A stretch of 64,000 nt of DNA from Woeseiaceae bacterium (GTDB lineage Bacteria > Pseudomonadota > Gammaproteobacteria > Steroidobacterales > Woeseiaceae): positions 114,460 through 178,459 of the forward strand of contig JANQMR010000002.1 in the NCBI GenBank assembly GCA_028279985.1. The letters run 5' to 3'. This document shows, piece by piece, positions 17,558 to 26,365 of this stretch (position 1 is the first letter of the stretch; the number at the start of each line of letters is the position of its first letter). A program made the position numbers and the translations under genes. The notes below the pieces were generated by a model, which saw only the letters and a program-made list of their open reading frames with translations, searched no databases and was not told the origin of the DNA.

Positions 17558-18799
17558 GTGGGTAAAAGGCGCGTCGTCATCACCGGCATAGGCATCGTGT
17601 CGCCGGTCGGCAGCCAGCTCGAGCGCGCCTGGGGAAACGTCCGCGAAGGCGTGTCCGGTATTCGGCCGGTCACCGACTTCGACGCGTCGGACTATCCGAC
17701 ACGGATCGCCGGATCGGTCGAAGATTTTTCTGTCGGGGACTACCTGTCGCCGAAAGACCAGCGGAAGAACGATCCGTTCATCCATTACGGCGTTGCGGCC
17801 AGCGTGGATGCGATACGCGACTCGGGACTGGAAATTACCGAACAAAACGGCCATCGCATCGGCGTCGCGATGGGCGCCGGCATCGGCGGCATCCAGTACA
17901 TCGAAGACAATCACGGCAAGCTCACGGCCGGCGGTGTCCGCAAGGTGTCGCCGTTTTTCATTCCGGGCTCGATCATCAACATGATCTCGGGACAGGTGAG
18001 CATCATGCAGCACATCACCGGTCCCAATCTTTCGGTCGTCACCGCCTGTGCGACGTCGACACACTGTATCGGTCTCGCCGGCCGGAGTATCGTTCACGGC
18101 GACGCCGAAGTGATGCTTGCCGGCGGCTCCGAATACGCCACCACGCCGCTTGCGATGGCGGGGTTCTGCTCGGCCAGGGCAATGTCCACGCGCAACGATG
18201 ACCCGGCCGCGGCAAGCCGGCCGTGGGACGTGGACCGTGACGGTTTCGTCTTGAGCAACGGGGCCGGCTGCCTCGTGCTCGAGGAGCTCGAGCACGCCCG
18301 GGCTCGTGGCGCCCGGGTTTACGCGGAGCTGATCGGCTTCGGCATGAGCGGCGACGCTTACCACATCACCTTACCGCTGGCCGACGGTGAGGGTGCGCGC
18401 AAGTGTATGACCGCGGCAATGACGGACGCGGGCATCGATCCGGCGGACGTCGACTATCTGAACGCACACGGCACTTCGACGCCGGCCGGCGATGTCGGCG
18501 AAACCGTCGGTATCAAACGCAGCTTCGGCGACCATGCCCGCGAGCTGATGGTGAGCTCGACCAAGTCCACCACCGGCCACCTGCTGGGCGCCGCGGGCGT
18601 CGTCGAAGCGATATTCTCGGTGCTTGCGATCCGCGACCGGGTCGTGCCGCCGACCATCAACCTCGACCGCCAGGACCCCGAGTGCGACCTGGACTACGTC
18701 CCGCACGATGCGCGCGATGCCGGAGTCGACGTCGCGATGTCCAACTCCTTCGGCTTCGGCGGCACCAACGGCAGCCTGGTGTTTCGCCGCCTTGACTGA
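17558..18799 (+). CDS. fabF: 3-oxoacyl-ACP synthase II
   Basis: A condensing enzyme of 413 residues, identical in length to E. coli FabF. The Cys-His-His triad is visible: Cys164 in VVTACATSTHCIG, His in NAHGTSTPAGD, and His in STKSTTGHLLGAAG; the C-terminal NSFGFGGTN loop is present. The GTG at 17558 (VGKRRVVITGIG) is chosen because it aligns exactly with the family start; the longer TTG frame from 17462 overlaps the acpP stop and adds unrelated residues. Confidence 0.95.
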   Translation: MGKRRVVITGIGIVSPVGSQLERAWGNVREGVSGIRPVTDFDASDYPTRIAGSVEDFSVGDYLSPKDQRKNDPFIHYGVAASVDAIRDSGLEITEQNGHRIGVAMGAGIGGIQYIEDNHGKLTAGGVRKVSPFFIPGSIINMISGQVSIMQHITGPNLSVVTACATSTHCIGLAGRSIVHGDAEVMLAGGSEYATTPLAMAGFCSARAMSTRNDDPAAASRPWDVDRDGFVLSNGAGCLVLEELEHARARGARVYAELIGFGMSGDAYHITLPLADGEGARKCMTAAMTDAGIDPADVDYLNAHGTSTPAGDVGETVGIKRSFGDHARELMVSSTKSTTGHLLGAAGVVEAIFSVLAIRDRVVPPTINLDRQDPECDLDYVPHDARDAGVDVAMSNSFGFGGTNGSLVFRRLD

Positions 18800-18841
18800 T
18801 ACAGCCGTTGCTGCCGAAACGGGTATCGCGGAGTGTCGCCG

Positions 18842-19879
18842 GTGAGGCCTTGGGTGTTTTTCGCGGTAACGCTCCTGGTCCTGGCGGTCATCGCGCTGGG
18901 GGCGGGGGTCTGGAAGATCGAGCGTTATGCAAGCGCCCCGCTGCCGGTCGGCGATACCGGCGTCGACTTCGAGGTCGTCCCCGGCAGCAGCTTCGCACGA
19001 GTGGCCCGGGATCTGGCCGCCCTCGGTGTCGTCGAGCACCCGGGCTTCCTGCGCGTTTACGCGCGCCTGCATTCGCTCGACGGCCGCATCCACGCCGGCG
19101 AGTACCGCATCCGGCCGGGTAGCACGGTGGCCAGCCTGCTAGAGCAGCTCACCAGCGGCGATGTCCGCCTGTATTCGTTCACGTTGGTCGAAGGCTGGAA
19201 TCACCGGGATCTGCTGCGCGCCCTGGCTGAGCACCCACAGATCGAGGCAACGATGAGTGGCGAGGACTGGCCGGCGCTGCTCGGGGAACTCGGCGCCGAA
19301 ACCACGTATCCGGAGGGTTTGTTCCTGCCGGAGACCTACCACTTTCCGCGCGGCACGACCGACCGCGATGTCTTGAAACAGGCCTACGCGCTGATGCAGT
19401 CGGCGCTGGCCCGGCAATGGCCGGACAGGGCAGTCGGGTTGCCGTTCGACACGCCTTACGAGGCGCTGGTGCTCGCCTCCATCGTCGAAAAGGAAACCGC
19501 GTTGGCTGACGAGCGCGCACGGATCGCGGGCGTGTTCGTGCGGCGGCTCGAGAACCGGATGCGGCTGCAGACGGACCCGACCGTGATCTACGGGATCGGA
19601 CCGGATTTCGACGGCAACCTGACGCGCAGGGACCTCAACACCGACACGGCCTACAACACCTACACGCGTCACGGTCTGCCGCCGACACCGATCGCGATGC
19701 CGGGGCGCGCCGCGATCCGCGCGGCGCTCAATCCGGCGACGGGTACCGAGCTCTATTTTGTCGCCACCGGTCTTGGCGACGGTAGTCACAAGTTCTCCGA
19801 TACGATAGAACAACACAATGCCGCCGTGGCCGAATACTTGAAACGTCTGCGACGACAACGTAACGGGAATGGGGAATGA
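18842..19879 (+). CDS. mltG: Endolytic murein transglycosylase
   Basis: A 345-residue inner-membrane protein with one N-terminal helix (VFFAVTLLVLAVIALGAGVW), a LysM-like region, and the YceG catalytic domain. The catalytic glutamate is Glu216 in LASIVEKETAL, matching E. coli MltG, and the family signature YNTYTRHGLPPTPIAMPG follows. It cuts nascent glycan strands. The GTG at 18842 has GGAG eight bases upstream; the GTG at 18833 is the alternative. It lies between fabF and tmk as in E. coli, but pabC is missing. The stop overlaps the tmk start. Confidence 0.93.
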   Translation: MRPWVFFAVTLLVLAVIALGAGVWKIERYASAPLPVGDTGVDFEVVPGSSFARVARDLAALGVVEHPGFLRVYARLHSLDGRIHAGEYRIRPGSTVASLLEQLTSGDVRLYSFTLVEGWNHRDLLRALAEHPQIEATMSGEDWPALLGELGAETTYPEGLFLPETYHFPRGTTDRDVLKQAYALMQSALARQWPDRAVGLPFDTPYEALVLASIVEKETALADERARIAGVFVRRLENRMRLQTDPTVIYGIGPDFDGNLTRRDLNTDTAYNTYTRHGLPPTPIAMPGRAAIRAALNPATGTELYFVATGLGDGSHKFSDTIEQHNAAVAEYLKRLRRQRNGNGE

Positions 19880-20514
19880 GCGCGCGCGGCCGGTTCATCA
19901 CCGTCGAGGGTATCGAGGGCGTCGGCAAATCGACGAACATCGGGTTCATCGCCGACAGGCTGCGGCAGGCCGGTCTCGAGGTCGTCACCACGCGGGAACC
20001 GGGCGGCACCCCGACCGCCGAACGCATACGCGGGATCCTGAAGGAGCACGGCGAGGAGCCGCTGCCGGAGACGGCGGAGCTCCTGCTGATGTTTGCGGCG
20101 CGGGCGATCAACGTCAGCCACACGATACGGCCGGCGCTGGCGTCGGGCGCCTGGGTCGTCGCAGACCGTTTCACCGACGCAACGCGTGCGTATCAGGGCG
20201 GTGGCCGCGGCATTCCGCGGCGTCGCATCGACGAGATCGCCGGGCTCGTGCACGGTGACGTCAATCCGGATGTGACGATTCTGCTCGACGCGCCGGTCGC
20301 GACCGGAATGCAGCGCGCCGGTTCGCGCGGTGCGCCCGACCGCATCGAGGTGGAGCAAACCGGGTTCTTCGAGCGCGTGCGCAACACCTACCTCGAGCTC
20401 GCCGCCGCGGACCCGCGACGTTTCGTACTGATTGACGCAAGCAGGGACCTCGCCGCCGTCCAGGCGGACATCGGCGATGCGATCGGTGCCTTGTTAGATT
20501 CTGAAGTACATTAA
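19876..20514 (+). CDS. tmk: Thymidylate kinase
   Basis: A 212-residue kinase that phosphorylates dTMP to dTDP. It shows the P-loop EGIEGVGKST at residues 10-19, the DR motif in VVADRFTDATRAYQGGGRG, and REPGGTPTAERIR. The ATG overlaps the mltG stop (ATGA), so translation is coupled. It ends 25 bases before holB, in a notably AT-rich gap. Confidence 0.95.
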   Translation: MSARGRFITVEGIEGVGKSTNIGFIADRLRQAGLEVVTTREPGGTPTAERIRGILKEHGEEPLPETAELLLMFAARAINVSHTIRPALASGAWVVADRFTDATRAYQGGGRGIPRRRIDEIAGLVHGDVNPDVTILLDAPVATGMQRAGSRGAPDRIEVEQTGFFERVRNTYLELAAADPRRFVLIDASRDLAAVQADIGDAIGALLDSEVH

Positions 20515-20539
20515 TAAATACCCATAATACATTGATTTT

Positions 20540-21514
20540 ATGAATATAAGCTGGCACAAAGAGATCGCCGAAAATTGGTTGGAGCGTGTCGCCCAAGGCC
20601 GCAGTCCGCATGCGCTGCTGTTGCTCGGCCCCCCCGGCGTGGGCAAGCGCGCCGCAGTCGCCTGGATGGTTCGGCGGAGCCTGGGCATCGGCGAGCTCGG
20701 ACCGCTGCCGGAGTTCCCGTTCGAGCGTCCGGAGCACGCGGACCTGCGCTGGATCGAGCCGCCCGAGGACAAGGCGACGATCCTGATCGATCAGGTTCGC
20801 GAGCTGGTCGCCGATCTGGGGCTCACGAGTTACGAAGGCGGCGGCAAGCTGGCGGTCGTCGAGCCGGCCAATGCCATGACGATCAACGCGGCGAACAGCC
20901 TGCTCAAGACACTCGAGGAACCGCCGGGAGATACCCTGCTGATCCTGGTCGCGGACCGCGTCGGGCGCCTTCCGGCGACCATTTTCAGCCGCTGCCAACG
21001 GATCGACTTCGCGGTGCCGCCGCCACGCGAAGGCCTGGCCTGGCTCGATCGTCTCAAGCCCTCGACGCACTGGGCGGAAGCGCTCGCGATGGCGGGTCAT
21101 GCGCCACTCGCCGCCATCGACGCGCTGGAAAAACTCGACACCTGCACGGCCATGGCGAGCGATTTTGGCGCTGTCGCGGCCGGGCGGGCGTCCCCGGTCG
21201 ACGTTGCGGCCGGATGGAGTAAACTCGATGCGGCGTTCGTGCTGGACTGGCTGGCGCAGCAGGTCAGGCTTGCGATCATCGCATCGACCGCCGGCAGGGC
21301 CGAGGGGCTGGCGATCGAACGTAATGTGCTGGAGCGCATGGACAGGCGAAACCTGTTCTGGTACTTAGATACGATTAATCGTTTGCGGGGTCAGGCGGCC
21401 GGGTCGTTCAACCTCGAGCTCACGCTCGACGGGCTGTTGATCGATTGGGCGGAGGGCTTGGTGTCGCATCGACGGGAAACGGAAGCGGAGGGCATGCAGT
21501 GGCTGCATGCCTAG
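20540..21514 (+). CDS. holB: DNA polymerase III delta' subunit
   Basis: A 324-residue clamp-loader subunit. It begins WHKEIAENWLERVAQGRSPHALLLLGPPGVGK with a modified Walker A motif and contains the VVEPANAMTINAANSLLKTLEEPP and ATIFSRCQRIDF segments diagnostic of delta'. It positions the clamp loader together with DnaX and HolA. The gap to tmk is AT-rich and carries two imperfect copies of TACATT-AT around the tmk stop. pilZ follows, the usual gammaproteobacterial order. Confidence 0.93.
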   Translation: MNISWHKEIAENWLERVAQGRSPHALLLLGPPGVGKRAAVAWMVRRSLGIGELGPLPEFPFERPEHADLRWIEPPEDKATILIDQVRELVADLGLTSYEGGGKLAVVEPANAMTINAANSLLKTLEEPPGDTLLILVADRVGRLPATIFSRCQRIDFAVPPPREGLAWLDRLKPSTHWAEALAMAGHAPLAAIDALEKLDTCTAMASDFGAVAAGRASPVDVAAGWSKLDAAFVLDWLAQQVRLAIIASTAGRAEGLAIERNVLERMDRRNLFWYLDTINRLRGQAAGSFNLELTLDGLLIDWAEGLVSHRRETEAEGMQWLHA

Positions 21515-21556
21515 GATTTGTCCGCGTAGGATCTATCTGCGTAGGATCTACTTACG
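21512..21556. repeat. 15-bp tandem repeat, 3 copies, starting at the holB stop codon
   Basis: TAGGATTTGTCCGCG (21512-21526), TAGGATCTATCTGCG (21527-21541) and TAGGATCTACTTACG (21542-21556). The first TAG is the stop codon of holB. Confidence 0.8.
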
Positions 21557-21602
21557 CGGGATCCGTTTGCTGGGGTCGGTGGACGGACCCTGGAGGTGAA
21601 GT

Positions 21603-21941
21603 ATGAGCAAACCCGGGTTGTTGACCCTGACCATCAAGGACAAGAGCGCCTTGTATCTTGCCTACATGCCCTACGTGGTCAACGGTGGCTTGTTCATTCC
21701 GACCAACAGTTCGTATCGGCTCGGCGACGAGGTCTTCATGTTGCTCAATCTGATGGGCGAAGAAGAGAAGATCCCGGTGGCCGGCACGGTCATCTGGATG
21801 ACACCCAAAGGTTCCCAAGGCAAGCGTACCGCGGGCATCGGGGTACAGTTCAGCGACCAGGACCAGGGCAATACCCAGAAGAAGATCGAGAATTATCTCG
21901 CCGGCGCGCTGGGCGGAGACAAGCCGACGCATACGATGTAA
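21603..21941 (+). CDS. pilZ: PilZ domain protein (type IV pilus assembly / c-di-GMP-family)
   Basis: A 112-residue single-domain PilZ protein of the type IV pilus branch, located after holB as in Pseudomonas and Xanthomonas. It reads LTLTIKDKSALYLAYMPYV, then GGLFIPTNSSYRLGDEVFMLL and GIGVQF. The N-terminal RxxxR and DxSxxG c-di-GMP residues are not evident, as is usual for this PilZ branch, which works by protein contact (PilB, FimX). A strong Shine-Dalgarno GGAGGTGAAGT precedes the ATG. Confidence 0.88.
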   Translation: MSKPGLLTLTIKDKSALYLAYMPYVVNGGLFIPTNSSYRLGDEVFMLLNLMGEEEKIPVAGTVIWMTPKGSQGKRTAGIGVQFSDQDQGNTQKKIENYLAGALGGDKPTHTM

Positions 21942-22001
21942 GCGATGTAAGGCGCGCGCCGACGGCGCCGCCGAAGACGGCTTGCCCGGTGCCGTCTCGT
22001 C

Positions 22002-23066
22002 TCAGTTCTGGTTTTTGCCGATGCCGCCGCGCAGGACTTTTGCGTTGTAGCCGCGTTCACTCAGGATGTAGGCGCCGGCTGAGCTGCGGCGCCCGGTGTC
22101 GCAACATACGATGTATTGCGTATCCGGATCGAGCGTGCCGATTTTCAGGCGAATGAAATACAAAGGGATGTTGATCGCGCCGTCGAGATGCTGGTTTTCG
22201 AATTCGCTGGGCAGGCGCACGTCCAGCCATTTGCCTCCCGCGGACACCAGCGCTTCGGCTTCCGCGTAATCGACCCATTCGAGCATCGGCTCGTTGAGCA
22301 GGCGCTTGAAGTCCTCCTTGCCGAGCCGCATGACGGCGCCGTCGGTTTGCATCGTCACCGTTGCGTTGCGTTTGGCTTCCGATATCAGCGCTTCCTCGCC
22401 GAAAGTGTCGCCGACGTGTAACTCGGCCAGCTTGATACCGTCTTTACTCAGGGGTGTCTCTCGCGTTACGACCGCCGTGCCGCGGGTCAACACGTAAAAA
22501 TAATCGCCCTCTGCGCCCTGCTTGAGGATGACGTCGCCCGCGTGATAATTGATCTGCTGCATGCGCATGAAAATGGCCTGGATGTTGGCCGGCGGGATCT
22601 TGTGAAACGCCTTGGCCTGCAGCAGCATCGTCATCCAGTCTTCACCGTCGTCACCGGCCTTTTCCCGCAGCTCGGACACCTCGTAGGTGCCGGTCTGGTC
22701 CCAGGTCAACATGACGTCCAGCAGGTCGCTGTCGATCGAGATGAACTGCACGCGGTCGCGGGCCTTGGCGGAGACCATGCGCGGATAAACGGGAACCACC
22801 GGGTTGCGCGCGGACTCCGAGCCGCCCTCGACCGTTTCGACGACCGTGCCCTGGTCGATCAGCTCGAGAATTCCGGAGACCACGTAGATCGTGCGTTTTT
22901 CGGTGTCGCCCTCCTTGAACAGGACCTGTCCGGGAGACAGCTCCCTGACCTGTACCTTGCGCGCCAGCGCCGCCAGATTGTCCCGTTTGAGGCCGTCCAG
23001 TGGCGAGAACTTACGGAGCAGTTCGGTGTTTGCGTGCCCGTTAGTCATCGCTCGTTCCGTTTGCAT
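22002..23066 (-). CDS. Double cyclic-nucleotide-binding plus rhodanese-domain protein
   Basis: A 354-residue soluble protein with three parts: a first cNMP-binding-like fold (about residues 15-130, with ELSPGQVLFKEGDTEKRTIYVVSG), a second and better conserved one (about 155-265, with AGDVILKQGAEGDYFYVLTRGTA and GDTFGEEALISEAKRNATV), and a C-terminal rhodanese domain (about 285-354) with the active cysteine in VCCDTGRRSSAGAYIL. The Arg of the classical phosphate-binding cassette is replaced in part, so the ligand is uncertain. The start is either the ATG at 23066 or one six codons inside. It is convergent with pilZ. Confidence 0.82.
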   Translation of the reverse strand: MQTERAMTNGHANTELLRKFSPLDGLKRDNLAALARKVQVRELSPGQVLFKEGDTEKRTIYVVSGILELIDQGTVVETVEGGSESARNPVVPVYPRMVSAKARDRVQFISIDSDLLDVMLTWDQTGTYEVSELREKAGDDGEDWMTMLLQAKAFHKIPPANIQAIFMRMQQINYHAGDVILKQGAEGDYFYVLTRGTAVVTRETPLSKDGIKLAELHVGDTFGEEALISEAKRNATVTMQTDGAVMRLGKEDFKRLLNEPMLEWVDYAEAEALVSAGGKWLDVRLPSEFENQHLDGAINIPLYFIRLKIGTLDPDTQYIVCCDTGRRSSAGAYILSERGYNAKVLRGGIGKNQN

Positions 23067-23141
23067 TCATCGTCGCATTCTAACTTCAATTCAAGGACTT
23101 CCGGTACTCTCGCCGCGCGGCAGCGTGATATCGCGCACAGT

Positions 23142-25196
23142 TTAGCCGGAATCGGCCGAACCGCCCTGGAGTTTCTCGAAGCCCCGATGCGGCTCGAACC
23201 GGTCGCCGTACCGCGATTGCAGGACCTTGAGCGCAGCGACGACGTCCTCGACGCCTCTCGCATGCGCATAATTCAGCGGACCGCCGCGAAACGGAGCGAA
23301 GCCGGTGCCGAAGATGACACCGGCATCCAGCAGCTCCGGGTCCTCGACGACCCGGTCCGCGAGGCATGCAACCGCCTCGTTGACCATGGGCAGTATCAGC
23401 CGGTCCTCGATGTCGGAAGGCAGCTTACCGCCCGCTGACTCGGGTTTCCGCGCCTTGCCGTCTTCCCAGGCATAAAAACCGCTACCGGTCTTGCGGCCGA
23501 GATCGCCGGTCTCGACCTTCTTGCCTAGGAACGCGGTGAGGGACGCGGGCACCGGGCGATTCAAGGCCTCGCCCAGCACGTTCGACACACTGAGCGCCAC
23601 GTCTAGGCCGATGGAATCCGCGAGTTCGATCGGTCCCATCGGCATGCCGAAACCCTCGGCGGCGCGATCGATGTCGATCAGTGCCACGCCTTCGTCGACC
23701 AGCGTCATCGCTTCGGCCATATAGGGCGCCAGAATGCGATTGACGACGAACCCGGGAGCGCTGGCGCACTCGAGCGGCAGCTTGGCAATGGCCTTGACGA
23801 AGCCGAAGCCGATGTCGAGCGCGGATTGCTCGGTGTCGTCGCAGCGAATCACTTCGACCAGCGGCAACTGGGCGACGGGATTGAAGAAGTGCAGGCCGAT
23901 GAAGCGCCGAGGCTCGTCGAGAACGGTCCTTAGCGCCTCGAGGCGAATACTCGAGGTATTCGTGGCCAGTATCGCGCCGGATTTCATTTTCGCCTGGAGT
24001 TCCCGGTACAGCGATTGCTTGGCTTCCAGGTTCTCGAAGATCGCCTCGATGATCAGATCGGCCGCGGCCGCACCCGCGCCGTCCACGTCGGCTTTGAGAC
24101 GGGTGCTGGTTTCCGCGCGTTTCGCCGGATCGCGGACGCGCTTGTCGAACAGCGTCTGCGCCCGTGCAATCGCGGGCTCGATGTACTTGAGCGCCCGGTC
24201 CTGCAAGGTCACGTGCATCCCGCGCAGCGCGCACCACGCAGCGATGTCGCCGCCCATGACGCCGGCGCCGACGACGTGTACCCGTTCCACTCTCGGGGCG
24301 TCCTTGCTGCCCTGGCTTTTGAGCTTGTTTTGCAGGAAAAACACCCGCACCAGGTTCCTGGAAGTGCTGGTACACATCAGTTCCGCAATCGAGCGCGCTT
24401 CGGCCTCGTAGCCGCTCTCGCGGGAAGCGCCGTGTTTCGACCAGAGATCGATCATTGCGTAAGGCGCCGGGTAGTGCGCCTTGCGTGCCTTGGATGCGAC
24501 CTGCTTGACCAGCACCGGCCGGATGAAGCCGCGCACGATCGGCAGATTGAGTATTCGCTCAAAAAGGGGTGCGCTGCGTTTGGGCGGCCGGTTCGCGACG
24601 ATCTCCCGCGCCGCCTGGCGCCAGTTGTCGGCCGTCGCGATGCGATCGACGAGTCCGAGCCTGCGTCCCTTCTCGACCGTGATCGGCTTGCCGGTCAGCA
24701 TCAGCTCCATTGCCGGGCGCACACCGATGAGCTGAACCGTGCGCACCGTGCCGCCGAAGCCCGGATGGATGCCGAGCTGGACTTCTGGCAGGCCCAGGAT
24801 CTTGCCGTCGCTGGCGAGCGCGAGGCGGTAGTCGCAGGCCATCGCGAGCTCGAGGCCGCCGCCCAGCGCATGACCGTTGATCACCGACACCGTTGGGCAG
24901 GTCAAGGCCTCGAGGCGGTCGAGGACCTTTTGTCCCAGCCGGATCAACTGGTAAGCCTGCTCGGGATTCTCGATCCTGGTGAATTCGTTGATGTCCGCGC
25001 CCGTCACGAAGCCCGAGGACTTGCCCGAGTGAATCACGAGGCCCTTCGGCGGGTTGCCGGCAAAAGGCACGATCAGGTCGCTCAGTTCGGCGAGCACCTC
25101 GCCCGAGAGGACGTTCGTCCCGCTGTCGGCCTTGTCGATGCGAAGCCAGACGATGCCGTCGCCGTCGGTCTCGGATGCCCAGTGTCGTTGCGTCAT
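23142..25196 (-). CDS. Fatty-acid oxidation multifunctional enzyme, FadJ/FadB-like
   Basis: A 684-residue fusion of an N-terminal enoyl-CoA hydratase (with GKSSGFVTGADINEFT, VINGHALGGGLELAMACDYR and LPEVQLGIHPGFGGT) and a C-terminal 3-hydroxyacyl-CoA dehydrogenase (NAD site VVGAGVMGGDIAAWCA; LFFNPV-type segment IGLHFFNPVAQLPLVEVI; then two helical dehydrogenase domains). It hydrates enoyl-CoA and oxidises the product in beta-oxidation. The ATG at 25196 is preferred; the upstream extension is repeat-encoded (IHNRIHNRIRNRI). No thiolase gene is adjacent, which fits the stand-alone FadJ-like forms. Confidence 0.88.
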   Translation of the reverse strand: MTQRHWASETDGDGIVWLRIDKADSGTNVLSGEVLAELSDLIVPFAGNPPKGLVIHSGKSSGFVTGADINEFTRIENPEQAYQLIRLGQKVLDRLEALTCPTVSVINGHALGGGLELAMACDYRLALASDGKILGLPEVQLGIHPGFGGTVRTVQLIGVRPAMELMLTGKPITVEKGRRLGLVDRIATADNWRQAAREIVANRPPKRSAPLFERILNLPIVRGFIRPVLVKQVASKARKAHYPAPYAMIDLWSKHGASRESGYEAEARSIAELMCTSTSRNLVRVFFLQNKLKSQGSKDAPRVERVHVVGAGVMGGDIAAWCALRGMHVTLQDRALKYIEPAIARAQTLFDKRVRDPAKRAETSTRLKADVDGAGAAAADLIIEAIFENLEAKQSLYRELQAKMKSGAILATNTSSIRLEALRTVLDEPRRFIGLHFFNPVAQLPLVEVIRCDDTEQSALDIGFGFVKAIAKLPLECASAPGFVVNRILAPYMAEAMTLVDEGVALIDIDRAAEGFGMPMGPIELADSIGLDVALSVSNVLGEALNRPVPASLTAFLGKKVETGDLGRKTGSGFYAWEDGKARKPESAGGKLPSDIEDRLILPMVNEAVACLADRVVEDPELLDAGVIFGTGFAPFRGGPLNYAHARGVEDVVAALKVLQSRYGDRFEPHRGFEKLQGGSADSG

Positions 25197-25228
25197 TCCG
25201 TGTTTCCGTGTGCAAGCCTGCCGTGAGT

Positions 25229-25300
25229 TGCGAATCCTGCTGCGAATCTTGTCGAGAATTCTGTTGCGAATCCTGTTGTGAATCCTGTTGTGAATCCTAG
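25229..25300. repeat. 12-bp tandem repeat, 6 copies, before the FadJ-like gene
   Basis: Six contiguous 12-base units of the form TGCGAATCCTGT (25229-25240, 25241-25252, 25253-25264, 25265-25276, 25277-25288, 25289-25300), with one to four changes per unit. The array ends 33 bases from the start codon of the minus-strand gene and is open in frame with it. Confidence 0.85.
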
Positions 25301-25362
25301 GGCCTGTCGACAATTGTTTCCACCGTCGTGCCGGTCCGATTGTCGGCCCGGCCGTGCTTCCG

Positions 25363-26097
25363 CTATTCGACCTCGAAGTCGCACACCAAGGGGAGGTGGT
25401 CGGAAAGCCGTGAATCGGGGATATCGAATCCGGTGATTCGTATCCCCCGCTGGTAGAGAATGAAATCCAGTTCCTTGCGCGGCGCGCGCGCCGGGTAGGT
25501 CGGCGACCCGTCGACGTTCGCCGATTCGAGCCCGGCCGCGCGCTTGAACAGGTAGATCTCGTTGTCGCCCCAGAACGTGTTGAAGTCGCCGGCGACGATC
25601 ACCGGTTTTTCGGTGGCCTCGATCAGGTCGTGCAAATGCCGCAGTTGCAGGTGCCGGTGACGGTACTTCAGCGACAGATGCACCAAAAAGACCGCAAACT
25701 GCTCCATCTCGAGCTCGATGATCAAACGTTTGATGCCGGCGTCGAAATAATGAAAGCGCTCGCCATGGACGCGCTCGGCGGCGAGGAAAGCATTACCCTG
25801 CTTGCGCACGATGGGTAAAAGCTGGTTGATCGAGTGTTCCGCGTACTTGGTTTCGTACGAGGTATTCATGCCGAGTTCCGTGGCGATGCTCTCTGCCTGG
25901 TTGACCATCCTGCTGCGGATCGAGCCGGTGTCCACCTCGATCAGTCCGACGATGTCGGGATCGACCGACTTGATGAAACGGATGATCTCCGGCAGCACGG
26001 TCTGGTTGCCGAGGACATATCCCGCGCCCGGCAACGGCATGTGCAGGCTCGCACCGTCGCCGACGGCGTAGCGGATGTTGTAGAGCAGGAGTCGCAT
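25363..26097 (-). CDS. Endonuclease/exonuclease/phosphatase-family hydrolase
   Basis: A 244-residue cytoplasmic protein of the EEP (DNase I-like) fold. Metal and catalytic residues are visible in order: Asn in LLLYNIRYAVG, Glu in IVGLIEVDTG, Asp/Asn in VIVAGDFNTFWGDNE, and the terminal LSDHLPLVCDFEVE. The substrate (nucleic acid or a phosphoester) cannot be told. The ATG at 26097 is chosen because MRLLLYNIRY is the usual family start. It is divergent from the TIR-like gene. Confidence 0.85.
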   Translation of the reverse strand: MRLLLYNIRYAVGDGASLHMPLPGAGYVLGNQTVLPEIIRFIKSVDPDIVGLIEVDTGSIRSRMVNQAESIATELGMNTSYETKYAEHSINQLLPIVRKQGNAFLAAERVHGERFHYFDAGIKRLIIELEMEQFAVFLVHLSLKYRHRHLQLRHLHDLIEATEKPVIVAGDFNTFWGDNEIYLFKRAAGLESANVDGSPTYPARAPRKELDFILYQRGIRITGFDIPDSRLSDHLPLVCDFEVE

Positions 26098-26170
26098 TCG
26101 AAGCTTTTGGTGCCCCTGAAGGCCGTGCACCGGCGCCGATCGCTTGCTACCTTACCGCAACGCTTCGAGC

Positions 26171-26200
26171 CTGTTAACAATGAGTCTGTTAACAATCGGT
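26171..26200. repeat. 15-bp direct duplication in the divergent promoter region
   Basis: CTGTTAACAATGAGT (26171-26185) and CTGTTAACAATCGGT (26186-26200) lie between the divergent EEP and TIR-like genes. GTTAAC is palindromic, so the duplication yields two potential binding sites. Confidence 0.55.
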
Positions 26201-26258
26201 TCCGTCGATCCCGGCGGGCCGGGTTCATACTGCTTCAGCCGCGAGCGGCGGCGCCGGC

Positions 26259-26285
26259 TAGGGAGCCTCTGCATTAAGTCTGGCG
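26259..26285. repeat. Dispersed 27-bp element, possible insertion-sequence end remnant
   Basis: The segment containing GGGAGCCTCTGCATTAAGTC matches, inverted and at about 22 of 27 positions, the segment at 32730-32756. GAGCCTCTGCA-type ends resemble terminal repeats of IS5-group elements. No transposase is present at either place. Confidence 0.4.
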
Positions 26286-26365
26286 AGCTCCGTAGGGACC
26301 CGGACATGCGGAAGTGGCCGCGAATTGGCTAAAATCGGGTCATTCGAGCGAGTGGGGGTGCGGTA

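Noticed and set aside
21942..22001. Hairpin between convergent pilZ and the cNMP/rhodanese gene as a terminator
   Set aside because: GACGGC and GCCGTC can pair, but there is no T run on either strand.
22542..23438. A 298-codon plus-strand frame across the cNMP/rhodanese gene
   Set aside because: Antisense shadow extending over two real minus-strand genes.
25229..25300. Possible CRISPR array in the regular 12-bp repeats
   Set aside because: Units are contiguous with no spacers, far too short, and no cas genes are present. The same holds for the arrays at 29074, 36970 and 28615.
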